The notes: a model not told the origin generated them from the letters alone. Shown: positions 33,403-44,929, counted from the first letter of the stretch. The stretch is 61,075 bases of DNA from CAADGN01 sp035443945 (GCA_035443945.1 DAOMNQ010000012.1:1-61075), one strand, 5' to 3'. Numbers and translations are program-made.

Positions 33403-33765
33403 GTGAACAATGCGATCAAGATCGGCATCATCGTTATCTGCATCGTCGGGGCCGGTGTGCTGTTCGGGAAGTTCTTTACCAAGACGACGGGAGTGCCCGA
33501 AGAGGGCTGGCAGGCGACGAGTTGGCGGTGCTCGTCCTGCGAGACGACGTTCGACCTCACGGCGTCCGAGTACAAGTCCGTGATGCAGAAGCAGGGCTAT
33601 GTGACCTGTGTCAACTGCCAGAGCGTGCAGTGCGACGAGGTCTATCAGTGTCCGCACTGCAACGGGTACTACCCGCCGTTCGGCCACTCCATGCGGGGAA
33701 CGCACTGTCCGTTGTGCAAGGCCGAACTCCCGGACGATGGCGCCGCGCGGCTCCCGGGTCGATAG
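33403..33765 (+). CDS. Membrane-anchored zinc-ribbon protein, four CxxC motifs
   Basis: 120 residues, GTG start at 33403. One N-terminal helix (IKIGIIVICIVGAGVLFGKF, about 5-24), then WRCSSCETTF, VTCVNCQSVQ, YQCPHCNGYY and THCPLCKAEL: four CxxC pairs that can make two zinc ribbons. Family unknown. It follows a pseudopilin gene in the same direction, so a role in assembly or quality control of exported proteins is possible, but this is inference. Confidence 0.72.
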   Translation: MNNAIKIGIIVICIVGAGVLFGKFFTKTTGVPEEGWQATSWRCSSCETTFDLTASEYKSVMQKQGYVTCVNCQSVQCDEVYQCPHCNGYYPPFGHSMRGTHCPLCKAELPDDGAARLPGR

Positions 33766-34150
33766 ACCAGCCCACACCCGATGCACGATGCAACCGCGGG
33801 AACCGGCTGAACGCGGGTGCGGATAGTTGCGCGCAGCCTGCCGGTCTTCGAGAAAGTTCGGGTCCGGGTTCGCTGCCGGGTCTCGTCGAGCATTCGTGTG
33901 CGCCGCAGTCTCGGCGCGTCAGTCGGAGTTCATCCGTTTTGGGACGACCCGCACAGCGCGGCGGTGGCGGTTCGCCCGCGTTCGTCCTCCAACCCGGCCG
34001 GCGGGGGTTCCGTGTGCCCCGCCGGCCGGTCATTTGCTCACGCGGGGCTGATCGGCTGGGCGTCGGGGTGCGCGCCCGCGCCATCGCGCCAGGCGGCACA
34101 GTCGGAATCGGCCGCTCATGGCCTGTCGGCGACGCGCCGATGGAGATTCG
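33766..34150. ncRNA. 385-bp non-coding stretch ending in a very strong terminator; possible small RNA
   Basis: No credible protein frame. The stretch from about 33775 has several short inverted segments (for example GTCTCG around 33880 and GTGCGCCGCAGTCTCGGCGC near 33898) and ends with a perfect 13-bp terminator stem at 33994-34029. It could be the 3' UTR of the zinc-ribbon gene or a separate RNA. It does not carry the RNase P, tmRNA or SRP signature sequences I know. Confidence 0.35.
33994..34036 (+). terminator. Strong intrinsic terminator
   Basis: Perfect 13-bp stem CCGGCCGGCGGGG / CCCCGCCGGCCGG, 10-base loop, then TCATTTGC. Confidence 0.8.
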
Positions 34151-34750
34151 GTGCGTCCGCAGGCCGACCAGCCCGAATCACCGCTGCGCGAGGAGCACTT
34201 CCGGCAACTCGCGGAGGGCGTTCGGCGCAGCGCGAAGGTGCGGCGTGCGGTGGCGGTCGCGCGGGTGAGCGGGTGGACGACGGCGGTGTTCGCGTTCGTC
34301 TCGCTGCTGAGCGGGCTGTTCAGTGTCGTGGGGCTTGCGCTGGGCGTTGCGCTGGCGGTGGTGGCGTGGCGGGAGTTGCAGGGAGCGCGTTCGCTGGCGC
34401 GGCTCGACGATCGTGCGCCCCGGCGGCTCGCGCTGAACCAGGTCTTCTTCGGCGCGTGCCTGTGCGCCTATGCCGTCTGGGGCGTGTTGCGGACGCTGAC
34501 GGGCGACGGCCCCGGCGGCCTGGCGGCGACAGGCGATGCGCAGGTGGACGCGATGCTGGCGGACGTGGCCGAGCCGATGCAGGCGATGATGCGCGTGGTG
34601 ATGCTGGCGACGTACGGCGGGCTGTTCGTCGGGAGCGTGCTGGCGCAGGGGGGGATGGCGTGGTACTACGCGACGCGGGCGCGGCACGTGCGCGAGCACG
34701 CGGCGGGCACGCCGGAGTGGGTGGTGCGCGTGCAGCGGATGGCGGCGTGA
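34151..34750 (+). CDS. Hypothetical membrane protein, three to four helices
   Basis: 199 residues from GTG at 34151, selected for GGAG six bases upstream. Helices about 42-60 (TTAVFAFVSLLSGLFSVVG) running into 62-75 (ALGVALAVVAW), about 100-117 (VFFGACLCAYAVWGVL) and 155-175 (VVMLATYGGLFVGSVLAQGG). The N-terminal part is hydrophilic (SPLREEHFRQLAEGVRRSAK). No family recognised. Monocistronic. Confidence 0.68.
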   Translation: MRPQADQPESPLREEHFRQLAEGVRRSAKVRRAVAVARVSGWTTAVFAFVSLLSGLFSVVGLALGVALAVVAWRELQGARSLARLDDRAPRRLALNQVFFGACLCAYAVWGVLRTLTGDGPGGLAATGDAQVDAMLADVAEPMQAMMRVVMLATYGGLFVGSVLAQGGMAWYYATRARHVREHAAGTPEWVVRVQRMAA

Positions 34751-34754
34751 GGGA

Positions 34755-34775
34755 GAGTGGGGAGTGGACAGTGGA
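34755..34775. repeat. Heptanucleotide tandem repeat (GAGTGGG-GAGTGGA-CAGTGGA)
   Basis: Three 7-bp units immediately after a stop codon; same family as 7205-7231. Confidence 0.75.
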
Positions 34776-34954
34776 GGTCCGAGCAGCGCGGCCAGCATCG
34801 TGAGGACTGGCGACCGATTCGAGGAAGTCGCGCTCGTCCGCCCTGCCGGGCGGGGAACCTGAAGAAGTGGATGCTTCCGGGGGCTTGCTCGCAGAGCCTC
34901 GCGGCGCCCCCGGCAACGGGCGTGCGCCCTGCGGGCGGAGAGCGGGCACTCTCA

Positions 34955-34970
34955 CGGCGCGGATGCGCCG
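34955..34970. terminator. Short hairpin between convergent genes
   Basis: CGGCGC-GGAT-GCGCCG followed by AATCTTGTT on the plus strand, between the membrane protein and the M28 peptidase gene. Confidence 0.45.
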
Positions 34971-34989
34971 AATCTTGTTGGAATCTGTT

Positions 34990-36966
34990 TCAATCTCTGG
35001 CGCCGGCGGCTCGGAGGGTGAGGGTGAGGGTGATTTCCTCGGCGTTGCGGAGGACGACGACTTCGACCTTGTCGCCGGGGCGGGCGTCTCGGAAGAGCGG
35101 CATCCAGTCGGTGACGCTGCCGACGGCCTGGCCGTTCCAGCGTGTCATGATGTCGCCGGGCTGCATGCCGGCCTCGGCGGCGGCGGTGTCGGGGGTGACC
35201 TCTTCGATGAGGACGCCGCGGCCGTCTTCGTCGTAGCCGGGGCGGATGCCGACGCGGACGCGCGAGCCGCCGCGACCCTGTCCCTGTCCGAGGCGTGGGA
35301 GGTTCTCGGAGGCGCGGCGACCGTCCGCGCTGTCGGGGACGAAGGGGAGGGTCTCGGCGCGCTGGGCCATGGCGAGGGCGAGGCGGCAGACGACGTTGAC
35401 GACATCCACCGCGCCGTTGCGGTTGATGAGGACGCTGACATCGCCGGGCTTGTGGTAGTCGTCGTGGAAGCCGGAGAAGAAGAAGAGGACGGGGATGTCC
35501 TTGGCGTAGAAAGAGGCGTGGTCGGAGCGGCCGAAGACGCCGGGGGGCATGGGCTTGACGTCGAGGCCGGACTGTTCGAGGAAGGGTGCGGCGAAGTCCT
35601 GCAACCCTTCGCCGGTGGCGAGGCCGCCGACGTGGACGGCCTTCTCGCGGACTCGTCCGATCATGTCCATGTTGAGCATGAGGACGTGGCGTTCGATGGG
35701 GACGATGGGGTTGTTGGCGTAGTGGCGTGAGCCGATGAGGCCGGACTCCTCGGCGGTGAACCCGATGAAGAGGATGGAGCGGGCGGAGGCGTCTTCTGGG
35801 AGGGCGGCGTAGAGGCGGGCGAGTTTCTCGGCGGCGAGCAACATGCCGGAGGTGCCCGAGGCGTTGTCGTCCGCGCCGGGGTGGAGTTGGCCGGTGGCGC
35901 CGGTGCCGAAGAGGCCGTAGCCGACGTGGTCGAAGTGGGCGCCGATGACGACGTACTCGTCGGCGAGCGTTCCGCGGCCGGGGAGGACGCCGCCGACGTT
36001 GGGCGTGAGGATGGGGCTGCGGTCCACGTCGGTGCGGACGGAAACGGCCGCGCCGGGGAGGTCGAGCACGACGCCGGAAGCATCGGCGAGCCGTCGCAGG
36101 TCCATGAGCGACCGCCCCTCGGGGTCGGCGGCGCGGGCGAGGCGGTCGGCGGCGTCGGCGGTGAGCATGATGACGGGGACGTCGAAGTTGCCGGCGCGGG
36201 TCTCCTCGGCGGTGGCGAGTCGGTCGGCGCGTTCGTCGGCCGCGCCGGGCGGGTTGACGATGATGACCGCCTTGGCGCCGCGGCGCGCGGCGGCGGAGAT
36301 CTTGGGTTCGAGGTTGGCCATGAAGGACCAGCCGTCGCCGGTCTCGGACCAGAGGCTTTGTCCTTCTTCGTTCATCGGTTCGAAGCGGAAGGCGAGGGCG
36401 ATCTTGCCGTCGAGGCTGTCGGCGGGCTGGTAGCCCATGTAGCCGTCCTTGCCGCTGACGATGGAGTAGCCGACAAAGACGAGCGGACCGGTGACGTCGC
36501 CCGAGCCTGAGGAGCCGAGGACGACGTAGTCCGCGCCCTCGCGGAAGGTCATGGGGGCGGCGTCGCCTGCGCGGGCTTCGACTGCGCTGCCGCGGATCTC
36601 GAAGTTCCGGCCGTGCTCGAAGTACTGGAAGTAGGAGACGAAGGGGTTGCGGACCTCGGAGCCGTCGGCGGCCCTGATGGTCTCGGGGAACGCGGGCTTG
36701 AGGCCGAATCGCTGGAAGTAGAAGCGGATGTATTCGGCGGCGTCGCGGTTGCCGCGGAGGCCCGGGGCGCGGCCCTCGAAGAAGGGATTGGCGAGGGTGG
36801 TGATGTGCTTGTCGTAGGTCTGCACGTCCTCGGGCATGTTCAGGAGGAGCGTGGAGACGGGGGATACGCCGAGGGCGGAGATGGCGTCCTTCAGGTCCGT
36901 GCCGTCTCCGGCGAGCGAGGCGGGAGGGGCGAGCACGAGCAGCAGCGCGAGGGGCAGACGGCGCAT
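34990..36966 (-). CDS. Exported M28-family metallopeptidase with PA and PDZ domains
   Basis: 658 residues from ATG at 36966, AAAGGA upstream. Signal peptide about 1-20 (ending ASLAGDG). Protease-associated (PA) domain in the N-terminal half (GPLVFVGYSIVSGKDGYMGY; RRGAKAVIIVNPPG). Peptidase core has zinc ligands in IGAHFDHVG, HPGADDNASG, FTAEESGLIGS, LNMDMIGR and DDYHKPGD, a complete M28 set. C-terminal PDZ about 560-650 (GVLIEEVTPDTAAAEAGMQP, GDIMTRWNGQAV). Probably an aminopeptidase acting in the periplasm or outside the cell. Monocistronic. Confidence 0.95.
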   Translation of the reverse strand: MRRLPLALLLVLAPPASLAGDGTDLKDAISALGVSPVSTLLLNMPEDVQTYDKHITTLANPFFEGRAPGLRGNRDAAEYIRFYFQRFGLKPAFPETIRAADGSEVRNPFVSYFQYFEHGRNFEIRGSAVEARAGDAAPMTFREGADYVVLGSSGSGDVTGPLVFVGYSIVSGKDGYMGYQPADSLDGKIALAFRFEPMNEEGQSLWSETGDGWSFMANLEPKISAAARRGAKAVIIVNPPGAADERADRLATAEETRAGNFDVPVIMLTADAADRLARAADPEGRSLMDLRRLADASGVVLDLPGAAVSVRTDVDRSPILTPNVGGVLPGRGTLADEYVVIGAHFDHVGYGLFGTGATGQLHPGADDNASGTSGMLLAAEKLARLYAALPEDASARSILFIGFTAEESGLIGSRHYANNPIVPIERHVLMLNMDMIGRVREKAVHVGGLATGEGLQDFAAPFLEQSGLDVKPMPPGVFGRSDHASFYAKDIPVLFFFSGFHDDYHKPGDVSVLINRNGAVDVVNVVCRLALAMAQRAETLPFVPDSADGRRASENLPRLGQGQGRGGSRVRVGIRPGYDEDGRGVLIEEVTPDTAAAEAGMQPGDIMTRWNGQAVGSVTDWMPLFRDARPGDKVEVVVLRNAEEITLTLTLRAAGARD

Positions 36967-37050
36967 GGGCGGTCCTTTCGTGGACGTGGCGTGATTGCCG
37001 GCTGAGGCAGTGTAGGTTCGTGGGGGTGCGCTCACTTAGTCCATCTCTGG

Positions 37051-37123
37051 ACGAGCCGCGACCGTGAGGGAGCGGGCGATTGCGGGTATGTACCGGGACC
37101 GCTCCCTTACGGTCGCGGCTCGT
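37051..37123. repeat. Inverted-repeat element, copy 1 (left of gcvP)
   Basis: Arms 37051-37075 (ACGAGCCGCGACCGTGAGGG...) and 37099-37123 pair at 24 of 25 positions, with a 23-base spacer. The left arm is identical over 25 bases to that of copy 2 at 40182. Confidence 0.9.
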
Positions 37124-37242
37124 TGGTCGCGGTTCGATGGTTTACCGGGTGCGTCCTAGACTCCGCCGCCCCGCTCCGGACGTACGTTGTCGAGTGCTCC
37201 GGGGAGGGCGAGGCAGCCATCCCACGAGGGGAAACCCGTCAG

Positions 37243-40167
<2,925 letters not shown>

Positions 40168-40181
40168 CACGTCGCGCACCA

Positions 40182-40255
40182 ACGAGCCGCGACCGTGAGG
40201 GAGCGGATCCCCGTTGTGAATACCGATAGACCGCTTGCTTACGCGCGCGGCTCGT
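40182..40255. repeat. Inverted-repeat element, copy 2 (right of gcvP)
   Basis: Left arm 40182-40206 is identical to that of copy 1. The right arm 40231-40255 has diverged and pairs at about 20 of 25 positions. Same orientation as copy 1; starts 14 bases after the gcvP stop. Confidence 0.88.
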
Positions 40256-40282
40256 TGGTCGCATTCAGGATTGATTTTGCGA

Positions 40283-41269
40283 TCACACCTCGACGATCAC
40301 CTTCACCTGGCCCGGTTCCTGTGCGGCGGTGAAGGCGTTGAGGGCGTCGTCGAGGCGGAAGCGGCGCGTGATGAGGGTGACGACGTCGACCCGCCCGGCC
40401 TCGAGTTCGAGCAGGGCGTCGGCGATGCGCGAGCCGCGCGATCCGAGGAGTTGGAGTTCGGCGTCGATGATTCGTGCGGGGTCGAGGCCGGGGGCGGGGC
40501 CTGCGCCGGTGGGGGGGGCCTTGAGGATGACGGTGCCGCGCGGGCGGACGAACTGGAGGGCGAGGTCGAGGCCCGAGGCGGTGCCGGTGCAGTCGAGGAC
40601 GATGTCCTGGTCCTGGCGCCGCCCGGCCTCGTCGACGTGGCGGTGCTTGACGCCCCATTTCTCGCACAGGCCGAAGCGGTCGGGGTGCCGGCCGAGGAGG
40701 CGGACGCTGGCATTGCGCCGTGCCATGACCTGGGCGGCGAGGAGGGCGACCGGGCCGTCGCCGAGGACGGTGACGTAGGTCTTGCTCTCGATGGGGGCGA
40801 GCAGGCCGGCGTGGAGGACGGAGCCGAGCGGCTCGGCGAAGACGGCGGCCTCGTCGTCGATGGAATCCGGGACGGCGAAGAGGTTGGCGACGGGGAGGGT
40901 GAAGCGGTCGGCGAGGCAGCCATCGCGGCCTGAGAGGCCCATGACGGTGCGCTCGCGGCAGTGGTTGCTCAGGCCGGCGCGGCAGAGGGAGCATCGGCCG
41001 CAGACGACGGTCGGCGAGCAGACGACGCGCGTGCCTTCGAGGCGGCGCTGGTCGTCGCGGCCTGGGAGGGTGTTGACGCGCTCGACGACGCCGACGGCTT
41101 CGTGCCCGAGGACGCCGGTGAACGCGGCGGGGTTGCGGAAGGCGTGGACGTCGGCCGCGCCGATGCCGACGCGGAGGGGGCGGATGAGGGCCTCGCCGGG
41201 GGCGAGCGTCGGCTCGCGTGCGGCGCGGTCGAGCGAGACGAGGCGGCCATCGGAACGGATTGCGCGCAC
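40283..41269 (-). CDS. Medium-chain dehydrogenase/reductase (zinc-type ADH family)
   Basis: 328 residues. MDR fold: GroES-like N-terminal half with FTGVLGHEAVGVVERV (zinc-ligand GHE), the structural-zinc loop CGRCSLCRAGLSNHC (four Cys), and a Rossmann half YVTVLGDGPVALLAAQVMAR. The usual catalytic-zinc Cys in 'GICGTD' is missing: the sequence is GIGAADVHAF. Either the metal site is altered or the enzyme binds zinc differently. The closest known types are alcohol/sorbitol-like dehydrogenases; the substrate is unknown. Convergent with gcvP. Confidence 0.88.
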   Translation of the reverse strand: MRAIRSDGRLVSLDRAAREPTLAPGEALIRPLRVGIGAADVHAFRNPAAFTGVLGHEAVGVVERVNTLPGRDDQRRLEGTRVVCSPTVVCGRCSLCRAGLSNHCRERTVMGLSGRDGCLADRFTLPVANLFAVPDSIDDEAAVFAEPLGSVLHAGLLAPIESKTYVTVLGDGPVALLAAQVMARRNASVRLLGRHPDRFGLCEKWGVKHRHVDEAGRRQDQDIVLDCTGTASGLDLALQFVRPRGTVILKAPPTGAGPAPGLDPARIIDAELQLLGSRGSRIADALLELEAGRVDVVTLITRRFRLDDALNAFTAAQEPGQVKVIVEV

Positions 41270-41349
41270 TCGAACCTCCCTCGTTGGCGCGGCGATCGCG
41301 CCCGTGAGGGGTATCGGCGGGATCGGAAGGGAACTGGATCGGAGATTGG

Positions 41350-42180
41350 TTATCGGGCTTCGACGGGCCGCATGCCGACGGGGGTGGATTCAGGCTCGTT
41401 CGGCGGCGGGGGGACGAAGGGGAGGAACTCGATGAGTGTGCGGTCGCGGTGGAAGGCGGGGTAGAAGTAGGCGGTGCGACCCGCGAAGGGGCTAGAGGTC
41501 TGGTTGAACCAGCGCAACCAGGCGCGCCGGTCGAAGCCGTGGTCCTCGCCGGTGAGGGTGCGGAGCGAGTGGAGGGCGGCGGTGTTCACGGCGAGGTTGC
41601 GGTCGTCGAGCGCTGCGATGAGGGGCTGGAGGACGCGGGGGTCGGCGTACTGGCCGAGGGCGTGGGCGGATTCGGCGCGGACGCGTGCGTCTGCCTCGCC
41701 GTCGAAGACGCCGCGTGTCGGCTCCGGCTCGCGGACGTGCTCGATGAGCGGCCCGACGGCGACGGGGTTGTGGAGGCGCTGGAGCGTGCGTGCGGCTTCG
41801 AGACGGACGCGGTCGTCGGCGTCGCTGAGCAGTTCGACGACGCGGGGTACGTGATCGGGCGAGCCGTGGATGCCGATGGCGCGCACCGCGGCGACGCGGA
41901 CATTGGCGTCCTCGTCGTCGAGGTGGTCGGCGTACAACTCGACGTAGACAGGCTCGCCGCCGAACCAACTGTTGGCGAGGAGCATGGTGCCGCGGTAGCG
42001 GAGGTCGGTGTCGTAGGGATCGATGGCCATCCTGGCGGCCTGCTCGGGGGTGACGGGCTGTGCGACCTGGATCAGGCTCTTGGCGCCGCGCATCTCCTCG
42101 GGCGTCTCGCAGGAGGCGAGCGCGAGGACGGCCGCGGCGGCCGAGACGAGGAACACACCCTGTGCGCGCCGATCGGGCAT
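41350..42180 (-). CDS. HEAT-repeat lipoprotein
   Basis: 276 residues from ATG at 42180. Signal peptide with lipobox VLALASC (Cys about 24). Residues about 80-215 hold HEAT/PBS-lyase-type repeats: DEDANVRVAAVRAIGIHG, SDADDRVRLEAARTLQRLHN, GEADARVRAESAHALGQYAD, LDDRNLAVNTAALHSLRTLT. The C-terminus is Pro-rich. Probably a membrane-anchored scaffold; partner unknown. Confidence 0.85.
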   Translation of the reverse strand: MPDRRAQGVFLVSAAAAVLALASCETPEEMRGAKSLIQVAQPVTPEQAARMAIDPYDTDLRYRGTMLLANSWFGGEPVYVELYADHLDDEDANVRVAAVRAIGIHGSPDHVPRVVELLSDADDRVRLEAARTLQRLHNPVAVGPLIEHVREPEPTRGVFDGEADARVRAESAHALGQYADPRVLQPLIAALDDRNLAVNTAALHSLRTLTGEDHGFDRRAWLRWFNQTSSPFAGRTAYFYPAFHRDRTLIEFLPFVPPPPNEPESTPVGMRPVEAR

Positions 42181-42213
42181 GAGTGAGGATGATACAGGGC
42201 GGGCCGAGCGGTG

Positions 42214-42972
42214 TCAGAGCGGGTCGAACGGCCCCGGCTCGGAGCGGAGAGCCATCGGGGGCCTGAGAATCTCCTGCATCACGAACGCGCTCCTCCAGCC
42301 CTGGGGCGTCATCGGGAGCGCGAGGGTGGAGATCGGGCGACGCGGTGCGGGTTGGTCCGAATGCCCAGGGGCCTGGGGAGTGGATGCAGCGGGCCTCTTC
42401 GGGGCTGGTTTCGCGGCCGCGGCCCGCTGGCGTGCGGCCTCGGCGAGGTGGGTCTGCTGTGTTCGGCGCACGGACTCGGCGGCATCGGCGGTGCGACGCG
42501 CGGCACGCTGCGCCTCCTGCTGCTGAGGCGTGGCGACACGGACGGTGTGCGGTGGGCGCGCCGACTGCGCCCGGGAGGGCGCCGGCGCGATCACAGGGAC
42601 GCGCTGCTGCGCTGGTGTGCGCTGTGCCGGCACACGCTGCGTCGGGGGCGCGGCTGTCGGCTGAGGCCTCTGCGGCGCGGTGCGCCGCTGCTGGGCCTCG
42701 GCCTGGCGGCGGCGGAGTTCCTCGAGTTGCGCCTGGCGGCGGGCGGCGATCTCCTGCTGCTGCTGGATCGCGCGCTGCCGACGCTGTTCGCCCTGCTCGC
42801 GGGCTTCTGCGTCCGGGTCGCGGCCGGTGCGGAGCATCTCGGCGCGGGCCTGCTGGCGGAGTTGTTCGAGTTTGCGGGCCTTCGCCTGCTCGTTGAGTTT
42901 GCGGATGATCCACTGCAGGATCGGGCCGCCGATGAACAGGATCAGGAAGATGTACTGGATGTACTGTCCCAC
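42214..42972 (-). CDS. Membrane-anchored Gln/Arg coiled-coil protein
   Basis: 252 residues. An N-terminal helix (YIQYIFLILFIGGPILQWII, about 4-23) is followed by a long Gln/Arg/Ala/Glu coiled coil (about 24-95) and a Pro/Ala/Gln disordered region to about 215. The C-terminus QGWRSAFVMQEILRPPMALR looks like a conserved short motif after the disordered part. Family not recognised by name. Starts 9 bases before the downstream (minus-strand) ABC ATPase end. Confidence 0.72.
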   Translation of the reverse strand: MGQYIQYIFLILFIGGPILQWIIRKLNEQAKARKLEQLRQQARAEMLRTGRDPDAEAREQGEQRRQRAIQQQQEIAARRQAQLEELRRRQAEAQQRRTAPQRPQPTAAPPTQRVPAQRTPAQQRVPVIAPAPSRAQSARPPHTVRVATPQQQEAQRAARRTADAAESVRRTQQTHLAEAARQRAAAAKPAPKRPAASTPQAPGHSDQPAPRRPISTLALPMTPQGWRSAFVMQEILRPPMALRSEPGPFDPL

Positions 42973-42981
42973 GGGGGCATC

Positions 42982-43788
42982 CTACACAGTCGCGGCGTGT
43001 GGCGGTGTGGCGGTCGGGAGGAGGCCCTCGCAGCCTTCGCCGCGGACGCGGGCGAAGGGGACGCCGAAGACGCCCGCGAGGAGGTCGGGGGTGAGCGTTT
43101 CGCCGGTCGGGCCGAGGGCGGCGAGCCGGCCCGCGCCGTCGAGGACGGCGGCGCGATCGGCGAAGCGGAGGGCGGCGGTGAGGTCGTGGAGGACGACGAT
43201 AGCCGCGAGCGACGGCCCGCGCGCGACAAGCGACCGGATGAGCGAGGCCGTGTCGAGCGCGTGCTTCGGATCGAGCGTGCTGAGCGGCTCGTCGGCGGCG
43301 AGGACGCGGGTCACGCCCTCGGGGCAGGGGGCGGACAACTGCGCGAGCGCCCGGGCGATGAGCGTCCGCTGCTGCTGGCCCGCGCTGAGACGCTCGAACG
43401 GCTCGTCGGCGAGCGGCTCAAGGCCGACTTCGTGCAGGGCCGAGGCGACCGACTCGTCCGTTCGTTCGTCGGGCGTGGCGAAGCGGGCGTGGCGGACGAC
43501 CTCGCGTACGGTGAAGGCGAAGGCCATGCGGCTTCGCTGCGGGACGTAGGCCATGCGGGCGGCTCGTTCGCGGGCGGAGAGGCTCGCGACGGAGCGGGCG
43601 TCGAGCATGACGCGCCCGGCGTCCGGCTCGCGCAGGCCGAGCAGCAGGCGGAGGAGGGTGGTCTTGCCCGCGCCGTTGGGGCCGACGATGGCGGTGACGG
43701 TGCCCGGCTCGAAGTGGAGCGTGAGGTCGCGCAGCACGGGCCGGCCGCGCCGGTAGGCGAAGGAGACTGCCTCAGCGGCGAGCGTCAT
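42982..43788 (-). CDS. ABC transporter ATP-binding protein (iron-siderophore/cobalamin type)
   Basis: 268 residues from ATG at 43788. Walker A IVGPNGAGKTTLL, Q-loop YVPQRS, signature FERLSAGQQQRTLIARALAQ, Walker B RVLAADEPLSTLD and switch His (VVLHDLTAAL). The sequence type matches FecE/HmuV/BtuD-like ATPases. No permease or binding-protein gene lies next to it, so its partners must be elsewhere. The signature Gly-Gln is normal (LSAGQ). Confidence 0.92.
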   Translation of the reverse strand: MTLAAEAVSFAYRRGRPVLRDLTLHFEPGTVTAIVGPNGAGKTTLLRLLLGLREPDAGRVMLDARSVASLSARERAARMAYVPQRSRMAFAFTVREVVRHARFATPDERTDESVASALHEVGLEPLADEPFERLSAGQQQRTLIARALAQLSAPCPEGVTRVLAADEPLSTLDPKHALDTASLIRSLVARGPSLAAIVVLHDLTAALRFADRAAVLDGAGRLAALGPTGETLTPDLLAGVFGVPFARVRGEGCEGLLPTATPPHAATV

Positions 43789-43872
43789 GGCGCATGGTAG
43801 AGGGCGGGGTGGGCGTGCATGGCGGGGGCGGGAGGCGTCCCCTACACTGGCCGCACGCCGGGGAACGGTGGC

Positions 43873-44862
43873 ATGAGGGCAGGCATGGGCGCGTCGAGAA
43901 CGGCATCGGTGAGCGGGGCGACGGGGTTCGTGGGGCGTTCCGTGGTGCGGGCGTTGCTGGAGCGTGGGTGGGGCGTGCGCGCGCTGGTGCGTGATCCGGC
44001 CAAGGCGCGGGCCGCGCTGCCGGCGCACGACGGGCTGGAGTTCGTCGAGGGCGATGTGCTGGGGCCGGGCGTGGCGGCGGAACTGATGCGAGGCGCGGCA
44101 GCGGCGGTCAACTGCATCGGGATCATCCGCGAGCGGCCGGGCGGCGAATCTTTCCGGCGGCTGCACGTGCAGGCGGCGCGGGCGCTATGCGAGGCGGCGG
44201 CCGGGGCGGGTGTGTCGCGGTTCGTGCAGATCTCCGCGCTCGGCGTGCACGAGGAGGGGGCAGCGGAGTACCAGCGGTCGAAGGCGGAGGGGGAGCGGAT
44301 CGTGCGGGCGTCGGGGCCGGCGTGGACGATCCTTCGGCCGGGTCTGATCCACGGGCCGGGGGGGGAAATGACGCGGCAGATGCGGGCGTGGGCGTCGGGT
44401 CGTGCCGCGCCGTTCGTGTTCATGCCGTACTTCACGCGGATCGTGCCGGGTTCGTCGCCGCTGCGTCCGAGGTTCGAGTCGGCGCGTGTGCAGCCGGTGT
44501 GGGTGGAGGACGTGGCGCGGGCGGTGTGCGAGTCGCTTGAGCGGGAGGAGGCGGTCGGCGAGGTCTACAACCTGACGGGGCCGGAGACGGTGACGTGGCC
44601 TGAGATGCTGGTGTTCGTGCGCGACCACGTGCCGGACGCGAAGCCCGGGCTGCGGTGCGTGGGGCTGCCCGCGCCGATCGCGGCGGCGAAGGCGCGTGCG
44701 CTGGGGGCCTTGGGGCTGGGGCAGTTGCTGCCGTTCGATGCCGGGATGGCGTTGATGGCGCAGGAGGACAGCGTGTCGCAGCCGCACAAGGCGAGGGCGC
44801 ACCTCGGTTTCGAGCCGGTGGCGTTCCGGGAGGCGTTCGCGGGGTATGCTGGTTCGATGTGA
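43873..44862 (+). CDS. NAD(P)-binding atypical SDR (NDUFA9/complex I-like family)
   Basis: 329 residues from ATG 43873; ATG 43885 (MGASRTASVS) has a better ribosome site and may be the true start. Rossmann motif VSGATGFVGRSVVRALLERG. Then VRALVRDPAKARA, FVEGDVLG, AVNCIGIIRE, YQRSKAEGERIV (Tyr/Lys-like), LRPGLIHGPGGEM and VQPVWVEDVARAV match the NmrA/NDUFA9-type extended SDRs. Reaction unknown; such proteins often act in quinone or lipid metabolism. Divergent from the ABC ATPase gene. Confidence 0.85.
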   Translation: MRAGMGASRTASVSGATGFVGRSVVRALLERGWGVRALVRDPAKARAALPAHDGLEFVEGDVLGPGVAAELMRGAAAAVNCIGIIRERPGGESFRRLHVQAARALCEAAAGAGVSRFVQISALGVHEEGAAEYQRSKAEGERIVRASGPAWTILRPGLIHGPGGEMTRQMRAWASGRAAPFVFMPYFTRIVPGSSPLRPRFESARVQPVWVEDVARAVCESLEREEAVGEVYNLTGPETVTWPEMLVFVRDHVPDAKPGLRCVGLPAPIAAAKARALGALGLGQLLPFDAGMALMAQEDSVSQPHKARAHLGFEPVAFREAFAGYAGSM

Positions 44863-44929
44863 CTGGCACGACGGGGCCTGAAAGGCCCCGCCCCGACGAG
44901 CAGGCCCGGCGCTCTCACAAGGCGGCACC

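Noticed and set aside
33766..34036. RNase P RNA, tmRNA or SRP RNA
   Set aside because: No GAGGAAAGTCC-type core, no tRNA-like 3' end with CCA, and no SRP tetraloop motif were found.
33817..34803. A 328-residue plus-strand frame
   Set aside because: It crosses a strong terminator and is Arg/Gly/Ala-rich; the membrane protein at 34151 is in another frame.
37124..37242. Glycine riboswitch before gcvP
   Set aside because: The short leader lacks the conserved glycine aptamer core and is too short after the inverted-repeat element.
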